19,419 nt of DNA from an uncultured Blastocatellia bacterium. GTDB taxonomy: Bacteria; Acidobacteriota; Blastocatellia; Pyrinomonadales; Pyrinomonadaceae. Shown here piece after piece: positions 6,915 to 13,383 of the stretch. The position numbers and the translations under genes were made by a program. The stretch spans positions 1 to 19,419 of the forward strand of contig CAMLLD010000100.1 of assembly GCA_946480785.1 (NCBI GenBank). The letters run 5' to 3'. The notes under the pieces were generated by a model. It had not been told where the DNA came from and searched no databases. It saw only the letters and a list, made by a program, of their open reading frames with translations. Numbering within the stretch: position 1 is the first letter of the stretch; every line of letters begins with the position of its first letter.

Positions 6915-8903
6915 CTACAGCAATTTGTTTATGACGGCTTCGATCTCATCGAGGCTCTGTTCGTTGAAGCCAACCTTGCGGTAATGAATGATTCCGTCGC
7001 GGCCGATGAAGAGGGTGGTGGGGATAGATTCGACTCGCAGGCGATCTGATGCACTCGCATCGTTAAAGACGGGGAACGTGAGTTTGTACTCGCGCGCGAA
7101 GGCGGAGACTAACGGCGGGTCGTCGTCGGTAGAGATTGACAAAATTTCCAGGCCTCTGTCTTTGTACTTGCGATACAAGTCAACGAGTATGGGCAGCTCT
7201 TGTCGACATGGTCCACACCAGGTGGCCCAAAAGTTAATCAGGATTACGCGGCCTTTGAGTGAAGCGAGATCGTAGTGTGAGCCGTCGATCGACCTTAGTT
7301 CGAGGTTCGCGACGGGTTCGTTCACAAACTTTCGTGCGAGTAAATCCCCCAACTCTTGAGTGATCTTCGCGGCGAGTGCGTCAGCCTCAGTGTTGCGGCC
7401 CAATTTACGCAGTATCGCGACCAGTAATAAGGTGCGGGCGGTTGCGGGCTTCGCGTCGATCGACTTTCGCAGGGCGATTTCAGCCTGTCGATCGTTGAAT
7501 TTTTGATGGAACACCAACGCGAGCGCGTGTAGCGCGGTGGCGCGAGTCTCGACATACGTCTCACGTTGCTTCTGTTCGGGGAAATAGTCTTTGAAGATTT
7601 TTCGGGGTGTGTTTGGTGGTCGTCGTGGTGGCCGAAATTCCGCTGTCGCTGCAACGGCGATACGCGCGTATCGATCCGCCTGGTCCAGATCTTGTCTACG
7701 TTTGGCCAGGACGAGAGCGGCCTTTGCTAACACCTGCGTGTCAGTGTGGTCGAGGTTATATAAGAGACGCGCGTACTTGAGGGTGGCTATAGCGTCATCC
7801 GAGTCAACGGCGAGTTTGAAGATGTCTTCGTAAATCAGGCGCTTCAGCGTTGGGCTTGGATGCAACGACAGCAAGCGTTCACGCCGGAGAATTCTTTGCC
7901 GTGGGTCAGGGTTCTCCGCGAGTTCTCGCGTCTGGTTGTAGAGGGCGAGTTGCCGATTAGTCAGGACTATATAACGCGGAATGCCGCTGATGTTGAAGAA
8001 AGGACCACTCAACAGCATTCCCCGCGTTGGATACCAAGCCGGATCGAGCTTGTGTATCTTCGCTTCGAGTTCGCGTGCGCTTTCGTCATCGTTCAGCAGG
8101 TTGGTATAGGCCGATCTTACGGCGGCGAGAATGCTGACGGTAGTGGAAGCGTTCGCCATCTGCTGTAATTGTCGTTTTAGATCATCCCTCGCTTGCTGCG
8201 ATCCGTTTGCCTTGTCGAGACAAAGTCGCCATAGCACTTGCAAGCCCTGGGAACGAAGTTCAGGCTGCGCCGCGAACTTTTCGGCGGTTGCGATAGCGTC
8301 GTCGATGCGGTTGAGCTTCGTTTGCAGGTTGATCAGTTTGTAGTACGGCTGAGTTGCGATCGGCTGCGCGTCGATGCACTTCAGATACTCGGCGACGGCT
8401 TTTTCCGGTTCTCGATCTTCCAGTAACAGGGCTTTCGCGTAATGACCCCAAGCCCATTCCGGCGCCAGCCGCGCGACCTTTTCGAGCGCGCCGCGGTCGA
8501 GGCTGCCGTCGTAGCGGAAATAGTTGGCCATCAAGTAAACGGGATTGTCGGGTTCGCGCTGAAGCAGCGATCTGTACTCCGCTTCTACCGCATTGAAGCG
8601 GCCGAAGATCCTTTCTTTTACGCGAATGTATTCGAGGTGCGCGGGCAGGTAATTCGGCGCGAGAGTACGCGCCCGTTGAAAAGCAATCAACGCTTCGCGA
8701 AACTTACCATTCTCCGCCAATTCCAACCCGCGCCTGATCAGCAGCCGCACCTCAACTGGCGGCGGATCGTTTAGGCTACGACCCGGATCTGATGTTCCCG
8801 CGAAGTATTTTCCGTAACCATTCGCCGGTACCGTAAGTGCTAAAGCTAGCGGCAGTAAAAAGGAACAAATTTTGATGAGCACGAGAAGCATCCACGCTTT
8901 CAC
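6915..8903 (-). CDS. Exported TPR-repeat protein with C-terminal TlpA/ResA-type thioredoxin domain
   Basis: The 662-residue protein starts with a hydrophobic export signal (residues about 4-25). It continues with a long helical region of TPR-like repeats (clearest at about 50-170, 185-215, 375-420 and 455-515, e.g. GKFREALIAFQRARTLAPNY). It ends in a thioredoxin fold from about residue 530: SLKGRVILINFWATWCGPCRQELP has the redox pair Cys563/Cys566, and SIPTTLF supplies the cis-proline. This is the periplasmic reductant type (TlpA, ResA, CcmG) that reduces apocytochrome or other envelope disulfides. The nearby ccm operon lacks ccmG, ccmH and ccmI, so a role in cytochrome maturation is a reasonable inference. 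The start is GTG at 8903; an in-frame ATG at 8891 is an alternative. Confidence 0.88.
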   Translation of the reverse strand: MKAWMLLVLIKICSFLLPLALALTVPANGYGKYFAGTSDPGRSLNDPPPVEVRLLIRRGLELAENGKFREALIAFQRARTLAPNYLPAHLEYIRVKERIFGRFNAVEAEYRSLLQREPDNPVYLMANYFRYDGSLDRGALEKVARLAPEWAWGHYAKALLLEDREPEKAVAEYLKCIDAQPIATQPYYKLINLQTKLNRIDDAIATAEKFAAQPELRSQGLQVLWRLCLDKANGSQQARDDLKRQLQQMANASTTVSILAAVRSAYTNLLNDDESARELEAKIHKLDPAWYPTRGMLLSGPFFNISGIPRYIVLTNRQLALYNQTRELAENPDPRQRILRRERLLSLHPSPTLKRLIYEDIFKLAVDSDDAIATLKYARLLYNLDHTDTQVLAKAALVLAKRRQDLDQADRYARIAVAATAEFRPPRRPPNTPRKIFKDYFPEQKQRETYVETRATALHALALVFHQKFNDRQAEIALRKSIDAKPATARTLLLVAILRKLGRNTEADALAAKITQELGDLLARKFVNEPVANLELRSIDGSHYDLASLKGRVILINFWATWCGPCRQELPILVDLYRKYKDRGLEILSISTDDDPPLVSAFAREYKLTFPVFNDASASDRLRVESIPTTLFIGRDGIIHYRKVGFNEQSLDEIEAVINKLL

Positions 8904-8935
8904 GCTTCATTTTACGCCCAGTTCCTCTTGGCTCA

Positions 8936-8980
8936 ACTTTAAAAGAAAAGCCGCCGCACTTATTTGGCGACGGCTTCTCT
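8936..8980 (-). terminator. Rho-independent terminator of the protease operon
   Basis: On minus-strand RNA, the segment 8980 to 8944 forms a stem of about 14-15 bp with G-U wobbles (GAAGCCGUCGC against GCGGCGGCUUUUC) and a 9-base A-rich loop. It is followed by a U-rich run (UUUUCUUUUAAAG). It starts 29 bases after the stop of the metzincin gene, as expected. Confidence 0.8.
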
Positions 8981-9008
8981 CAAGTGATGGTCCGTTGATC
9001 TGGTCTGG

Positions 9009-9920
9009 TTACCAACATCCCGCGTATTCAGTCTGGCCCGTCTCGTACCACGTTTTACCGCCATCGTACGACTCATACCAGACCCAGTAATAAGGTGTGC
9101 AAGAGTCGCCGTAGTAGTAATACGGGTAGTAGTCTCCTCCTCCTCCTGGCTGATAGTCAGGTTGATAAATTATCTGAGGTTGATAATTAGGTACTTGCGA
9201 GACCGCGTTGCTGTCACACGTTGAGACAGTTAGTGGCTTGGCGCCGCAGTTGTCATTCGGGCAGTTGGCCACGGAATTGTTCATCACCGATTGGCCACTC
9301 TGCTGGCAGTTGGGATCGACGTCCGATAGGCCGAGGCCGTGCCCGGTCTCGTGCTCGGTCTCTTTCTGAAAGATGCTGTCGTAACCCGGCAGATTCGGAT
9401 TGTAAAAAGGCCCGCTGTTCGGGTCTGCGGGATTCGACAGCGTTCCTCCCGTATTGAAGAAGATCGTCACGTCGTAGGCTGTGTTGGTGGTGCTATCGAC
9501 GCGGTTATAGACAGTTCGCGCCGCAGTCCCCGTATTGACCGAACCATCCGGGTTTGTCAGCGTGGTGTTCAGAATGTGAAGGATATTGATCTGTCCCGGG
9601 GGAAGACTCCATGGATCTGTCGTCGTGTCAAAGTAGACGCTTGAACCGTTGGTCTGGTTTTGCTGGTTCCAAGATTGAAGACCGGCTTTGATTTGCCTCT
9701 CCTCATCAGTACCTCGAACCGTGACGTCAATGTCAATGTAGACAGTGCCCTGCGGGAATGCCCACTGGTTTGAGGCGTTGGGATCTTGCGATTTCGGCAG
9801 CGGACAAGGAGAAGAACATTGTCCGAAAGTTACCAGCGACCCTGCGACCAATGCGACAGACGCAAGTAGCAACATCAAAAATGGGCGCACTACGGCCTGA
9901 AGTGAGAATGAATTTGTCAT
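9009..9920 (-). CDS. Secreted metzincin-type zinc metalloprotease (matrixin-like)
   Basis: The 303-residue protein has an N-terminal export signal (hydrophobic residues about 12-32) and a catalytic domain. The zinc motif HETGHGLGLSD (residues 190-200) fits HExxHxxGxxD: His190 and His194 bind zinc, Glu191 is the catalytic base, and Asp200 takes the third-ligand position usually held by His. The Met-turn is SVMNN (Met213). Upstream parts fit the class, with WNQQNQ and an AYDVTIFFN edge strand. Several cysteines suggest disulfides. The C-terminal 65 residues are unusual, with a Gln/Pro/Tyr-rich stretch and GGGGDYYPYYYYG followed by a Trp/Tyr-rich end. The ATG is preceded by GGAGGT. It lies 16 bases after the next gene upstream, making an operon of two. 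Confidence 0.85.
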   Translation of the reverse strand: MTNSFSLQAVVRPFLMLLLASVALVAGSLVTFGQCSSPCPLPKSQDPNASNQWAFPQGTVYIDIDVTVRGTDEERQIKAGLQSWNQQNQTNGSSVYFDTTTDPWSLPPGQINILHILNTTLTNPDGSVNTGTAARTVYNRVDSTTNTAYDVTIFFNTGGTLSNPADPNSGPFYNPNLPGYDSIFQKETEHETGHGLGLSDVDPNCQQSGQSVMNNSVANCPNDNCGAKPLTVSTCDSNAVSQVPNYQPQIIYQPDYQPGGGGDYYPYYYYGDSCTPYYWVWYESYDGGKTWYETGQTEYAGCW

Positions 9921-9936
9921 GTTGTACCTCCGTCCT

Positions 9937-10731
9937 TTACTTCAGGCAGCCGTTTGTGACGGCGTTGCGGGTTTTGTCGAGGAACGACGTGAGATCAGAC
10001 GTGCGGCCCGTTCCCAAAGGTAGCGGCGTCGCTGAGACTTGCGATACGTGGCTGCCACTAATCTGAAAACTGTCATCGCCCCAATTGCTGAGGTACATGT
10101 ATGCCCCCGTATCCGGGACGAACCGCAGGAAGAGGACGTAACGTTCGCCCACCTTCAAAGGTCGTTGCGAAAAGTCGGTGGCGCGAGCAGTGTGGCCGTT
10201 TATCTTGACCGCCCCACCGCTGCGGGTCACCGTGATGTTGCTATTGGGCTGAAGAGGAACGGCAGCGTTGTTTTTTATTACCTCGTCGGCCGTCAGTTCG
10301 TAGTCGGTGAAGATGAATGTCCCATCTTCCGTAACCTGTGAGGACTTGCTCTTGACTACTCCGACTACCACCGCGTCGGCTTTGCAGGTCAGGTTTTCGA
10401 GATAGGCGTTTAGAGTGAACGAGGCGGGAACCAGCATGTCTCCCACTTCTCTAGTGACGTCCACATCGCCTTTCTCTGTTACCAAATCGCGTATTCTCTT
10501 GCCGTGGGTGACGTCGCTGTAGCCTTTGAATAATTTCGCGTGCTTTTTCTGTTTATCGGTTGCTACCCCTTCTTGTATGGGAGTGGCGTCGTCTTTCATC
10601 TGTTGTTGACGTTGAGCTTGAGGAACCAGTCGCTTTTCTGTTTGCTTGGTCATTTGAGCTGTGACCAGGCCAACCACCGCCACGACAGCTAAAGCGGCAA
10701 TCAAGATCTTTACAGTATTGCGTTGAAACAT
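9937..10731 (-). CDS. Secreted or membrane-anchored protein of unknown function
   Basis: I do not recognise a named family. The 264-residue product has an N-terminal hydrophobic segment (residues about 8-25; signal peptide or anchor), then a Gln/Lys-rich low-complexity stretch (residues 28-70). A beta-rich domain from about 110 begins LTCKADAVVVGVVKSKSSQ and includes TFIFTDYELTADEVIKN and PLKVGERYVLFLRFV. The two cysteines (in NLTCKAD and NGCLK) could form a disulfide. The pattern of an opening cysteine-containing strand plus a request-and-response beta core resembles small secreted OB-like modules, but this is not a firm match. A GGAGG site precedes the ATG by 6 bases. It is co-transcribed with the metzincin; it could be its substrate, inhibitor or unrelated cargo. 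Confidence 0.7.
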   Translation of the reverse strand: MFQRNTVKILIAALAVVAVVGLVTAQMTKQTEKRLVPQAQRQQQMKDDATPIQEGVATDKQKKHAKLFKGYSDVTHGKRIRDLVTEKGDVDVTREVGDMLVPASFTLNAYLENLTCKADAVVVGVVKSKSSQVTEDGTFIFTDYELTADEVIKNNAAVPLQPNSNITVTRSGGAVKINGHTARATDFSQRPLKVGERYVLFLRFVPDTGAYMYLSNWGDDSFQISGSHVSQVSATPLPLGTGRTSDLTSFLDKTRNAVTNGCLK

Positions 10732-11127
10732 CTTTACCTCCGATTATGGCTATGATTTGTGCGTTGTCGGTAAGGCCAGCGAAAGAGGGCGACTTTACGC
10801 AGGCGAGGATTGGGGGATTAACGAGACACTCAGATGTGGAAGTAATCAAAGTGGTTGCCGGTAAAACTTGTACTCGTCGTTGCTAAAGGCTCTATGAACT
10901 TAAGTTGTGTGCTATTTGGGTGAGCTTGATTCCTTTGAGCTGAAATCGTGAAGGCGGATGAGATGAGCGTCTGCTATGCAACTGATCTTGCGTGCTACGC
11001 GGCGGATCTCGCTTTGCTCCCGGCTCAGGTCGCGTCTAAATGGCCCCCCGCATAAATGCTATGCCTGAGATCTCATTTGCATTGGGACGAAAACGGTTAT
11101 CCAGAGATCGATCTTGATTGCTTTCTT
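10732..11127. other. Gene-poor region upstream of the secreted-protein operon
   Basis: About 400 bases with no supported coding sequence. It holds the ribosome site of the gene starting at 10731 (GGAGGTAAAG) and presumably its promoter. I saw no tRNA-like cloverleaf, long hairpin or repeat. The composition is closer to ordinary non-coding DNA than to the flanking genes. Confidence 0.5.
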
Positions 11128-11280
11128 TCAGGTAGCACACGCGCAGATCGTAACCCAAGCGCCAAACGTTGCCATTAGGGCCAGCAGCGCGCTTGAAGCT
11201 TCATCACCAGCCTGACAAATTATTTCCGCCAAGGCTTCGACTTTTTCTTCATTGATGGCGGGACTGGGTTTTGGTGTCAA
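11128..11280 (-). CDS. Possible 50-residue protein directly downstream of the RHH gene
   Basis: From a TTG at 11280 the frame reads LTPKPSPAINEEKVEALAEI and continues with a hydrophobic, small-residue-rich segment (SSALLALMATFGAW) before a stop at 11128. It has helix-like amino-acid spacing and a charged-then-hydrophobic layout. It lies in the same frame as the ribbon-helix-helix gene just after its stop; the codons between the two (from 11328 down) are open as well. No strong ribosome site is visible and TTG is the only usual start, so it could be a real toxin-sized partner, a former extension of the RHH gene, or chance. Confidence 0.25.
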   Translation of the reverse strand: MTPKPSPAINEEKVEALAEIICQAGDEASSALLALMATFGAWVTICACAT

Positions 11281-11328
11281 TGAAAGATCGTAGATGACGA
11301 TCTCGATTTCCGCTTTGACAGTGTCTGG

Positions 11329-11526
11329 TTATAAGGCTGCTTCTGCCGCTTCTCGGAGTGTCTGGCGTATCCAACCAGATAGCGTGTTTTGCTCGCTGGT
11401 TTTCATTGCCTTAGCGATTAGTTTCAACTCCGCGTCTGTGAAGCGCACAGGCACGATCCGACCTTTGACTTCGCCCTTCGCCAGTTTCGGGCGTCCGCGT
11501 TTTTTAGTGCTTTTCTTCTCGTTCAC
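11329..11526 (-). CDS. Small ribbon-helix-helix (Arc/MetJ-type) DNA-binding protein
   Basis: The 65-residue protein has a basic N-terminal arm (MNEKKSTKKRGRPKLAKGE), a strand RIVPVRFTDAEL, then two helices (LKLIAKAMKTSE and LSGWIRQTLREAAEA). This is the standard ribbon-helix-helix layout for a dimeric repressor or antitoxin-like regulator. The start is GTG at 11526, with AAAGGA about 6 bases upstream. It lies 68 bases behind the coiled-coil gene on the same strand. RHH proteins of this size often regulate their own promoter or neutralise a toxin, but no recognised toxin is adjacent apart from the doubtful small frame downstream. Confidence 0.8.
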   Translation of the reverse strand: MNEKKSTKKRGRPKLAKGEVKGRIVPVRFTDAELKLIAKAMKTSEQNTLSGWIRQTLREAAEAAL

Positions 11527-11567
11527 AATAGTCCTTTACAATTATCAGGATTTTTGACACCTATTTT

Positions 11568-11588
11568 TATCTCCTAACTCGGGAGATA
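11568..11588. terminator. Weak hairpin behind the coiled-coil gene
   Basis: A 7-bp stem (TATCTCC at 11568-11574 with GGAGATA at 11582-11588, 7-base loop) lies 6 bases after the coiled-coil gene stop. On the minus strand it is followed by A-rich, not T-rich, sequence, so it is a poor intrinsic terminator and may only be a structured leader for the RHH gene. Confidence 0.3.
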
Positions 11589-11594
11589 GTCGCA

Positions 11595-13034
11595 TTACGA
11601 AATACCCGTTTCCTCAACGATTATTTTGTCACACGGAAAATCACTTGCAGCTATGTGTTCTATCTCTCCATGTATACTCAGCCTTTTGGTTTTGACTGTC
11701 TGTGCGATGTTTCTCACGGAAATCGGAATATTGAGATTATCCAATGAAAAGATCGCGTTCGCATCTCCGTTCAGAAGCGAATCCAGTATCGTTTCGGCCT
11801 CAGATTGCAATAAAGGTTGTTCTAAGATGATTTCCATTAACGCCCCCGGCTCCAAATTCTCTGTCGGGCTGCTGCGTATCGGCAGCCTAACGGGATCACG
11901 AAGAGACTGAGCCTTAAACTTAAGGCATCCGGTCATTTCGTTGAGATTCAAGGTGATAGTGAAGATAGATTCGTTCTGTACCCAGAAGGCCAGGACAACC
12001 ATGCGAGGGGTCTTGGCAAGCTGTAGCTTGACGCGATTAGCCTTCTTTATCCTGACCCACGTTTCGAGGTTTTCGGCTTGATCCTTCATGCGATTCTCTA
12101 GCCATTTGAGATCGCCTAACTTCCGTTCGGATTCGTAGTATAGTTTGACAAGTTCTTCTCTTTGATTGCTTTCATAGTTTGCTTTTTTCGTTTCTTCCTT
12201 TAAGGCCTTTTGCGCTTCAAGCAACTTTTCATCAAGCCGTTTCTTGTCGTTCAGAAGGCCGTCGTGCTCACGTTGATAGTTATCTGCATCAGATCTGGCT
12301 TCGCTTAGTTCGCGTTGGCTATTTTCCAAACTCTGTTCGAGTGCGTGCTTGTCCTTCTTTATCGTGACTAATTCTCTCTCTAGTTTGCTTTTCTCTGTTG
12401 TCAGCGCCTCAACTTGCTCCTCCATGTCCGTAAAAGCATTGGTCGCTGATTGAAGTTGTTTTTTGAAGCCGTTGCACTCACTGCGAGCCGCCATTAGTTC
12501 CTGTTCTATTGTGACTTCGGGCCTGTGCACGGTAATAATGTTTGACTTGGGAATGTTTGTTGGCAGTTCGCTATACACCTCGTTCGTTAACTCGTTTCCT
12601 AAGAGCGCGACAACTTTGTATGACCCTTCATCCGTCTTGTCGCTTCTGCCAAACTGGCATTTCACAGTCCAAGTTGAACCTCTCACAATTACGGGTTTCT
12701 GTGGATACCACTTTTTATCACCAGCCAACACCGCAACCTGTAATTCTTGGTTTGCTGGAAACACTCGCCCGCGAATGGTTTCATACAGGCCTACCTCGTC
12801 ATGATCGAAGGGACTAAGAATCTCAATCGTCGGTTGGGCATCATGAGTCTCGGATGCTGTTTCTGGTGGCGAATAGCGGCGGCGCGCTGTGATGGCCTGA
12901 AGGACGGCTGATGAGAACAGGATTAGCGCGATGGCGGCAGGGGGGATATAGCTTTTCACAGTATCACCCCATGCAACGCCAGCGCCGGATTGATTACCGT
13001 TAGGCAGATGATCCCACACAGCATAGCCGAGCAC
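11595..13034 (-). CDS. Membrane-anchored coiled-coil protein of unknown function
   Basis: I do not recognise a named family. From the GTG at 13034 the 479-residue product has a membrane helix (about 31-49), an Arg-rich stop-transfer, and a beta-sandwich-like domain (68-155; TIEILSPFDHDEVG...IRGRVFP...VAVLAGDKKWYPQ). A long coiled coil rich in Glu/Lys/Leu heptads follows (about 175-325), then a C-terminal alpha/beta domain (325-479) with hydrophobic strands (RMVVLAFWVQNESIFTITL). The frame stays open upstream to a stop at 13107-13109 and encodes WSQIIGIVFGAVVLGYAVW, a convincing first membrane helix that the GTG would cut in half. The true start is therefore probably upstream, perhaps the CTG at 13100, giving a two-helix hairpin anchor. 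Its base composition appears more AT-rich than the chelatase operon beside it. Confidence 0.75.
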   Translation of the reverse strand: MLGYAVWDHLPNGNQSGAGVAWGDTVKSYIPPAAIALILFSSAVLQAITARRRYSPPETASETHDAQPTIEILSPFDHDEVGLYETIRGRVFPANQELQVAVLAGDKKWYPQKPVIVRGSTWTVKCQFGRSDKTDEGSYKVVALLGNELTNEVYSELPTNIPKSNIITVHRPEVTIEQELMAARSECNGFKKQLQSATNAFTDMEEQVEALTTEKSKLERELVTIKKDKHALEQSLENSQRELSEARSDADNYQREHDGLLNDKKRLDEKLLEAQKALKEETKKANYESNQREELVKLYYESERKLGDLKWLENRMKDQAENLETWVRIKKANRVKLQLAKTPRMVVLAFWVQNESIFTITLNLNEMTGCLKFKAQSLRDPVRLPIRSSPTENLEPGALMEIILEQPLLQSEAETILDSLLNGDANAIFSLDNLNIPISVRNIAQTVKTKRLSIHGEIEHIAASDFPCDKIIVEETGIS

Positions 13035-13100
13035 GACTGCACCGAAAACGATGCCGATGATTTGCGACCAGTTTGCGGCTTCTGTGAGTCCATGCCGCAG

Positions 13101-13383
13101 AGCGTATCAAAATTACCTGTAATACATAAAACGTGGGTGGGAACTGCAGTGTGAGATACGGTACTGCCCGAAAGTTCAGAACCCCGAAAGTTCAGAATGT
13201 CAACTTTTGATAGCGGCAAGAGTATTGTGATCTCCCCGCTCGTAGACACTCCCTTTCAAACAGGACGTATCCGTGACAATCAAAAGCCGCAAGTAATAAG
13301 TTTTTCCTCCCTATATCAGGCTCCGCCTTGCGAATCTCCGGATTTGCACCTTGGGGGGCTTTTCCGCTAAAAGAGTCGGCGTT
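13101..13383. other. Divergent intergenic region between coiled-coil gene and chelatase operon
   Basis: This stretch must hold the promoters of both the minus-strand coiled-coil gene and the plus-strand chelatase operon. It contains a tandem 15-base direct repeat (13167-13197). It also contains the small inverted pair AAAGTT/AACTTT (13187-13192 and 13202-13207), which could be operator-like. A 57-codon plus-strand frame (13197-13370) ends just before the chelatase start but has no recognisable features. I could not assign a clear sigma-70 promoter. Confidence 0.5.
13167..13197. repeat. Tandem 15-base direct repeat
   Basis: CCCGAAAGTTCAGAA occurs twice, at 13167-13181 and 13183-13197, with a period of 16 bases, upstream of the chelatase operon. 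It could be a pair of regulator binding sites or a remnant of a mobile-element end. Confidence 0.75.

Noticed and set aside
10732..11127. tRNA or small RNA gene in the gene-poor stretch
   Set aside because: No cloverleaf, GTTC-type T-loop or strong promoter-terminator pair could be found by eye.
13197..13370. 57-codon plus-strand frame just before the chelatase operon
   Set aside because: It has no ribosome site, recognisable domain or coding-like pattern, and lies in the promoter region.
13351..13383. TTG at 13351 as start of the fused chelatase subunit
   Set aside because: It would add 11 residues without family similarity; GTG 13384 gives the usual start MSYPFTAIVGQ.
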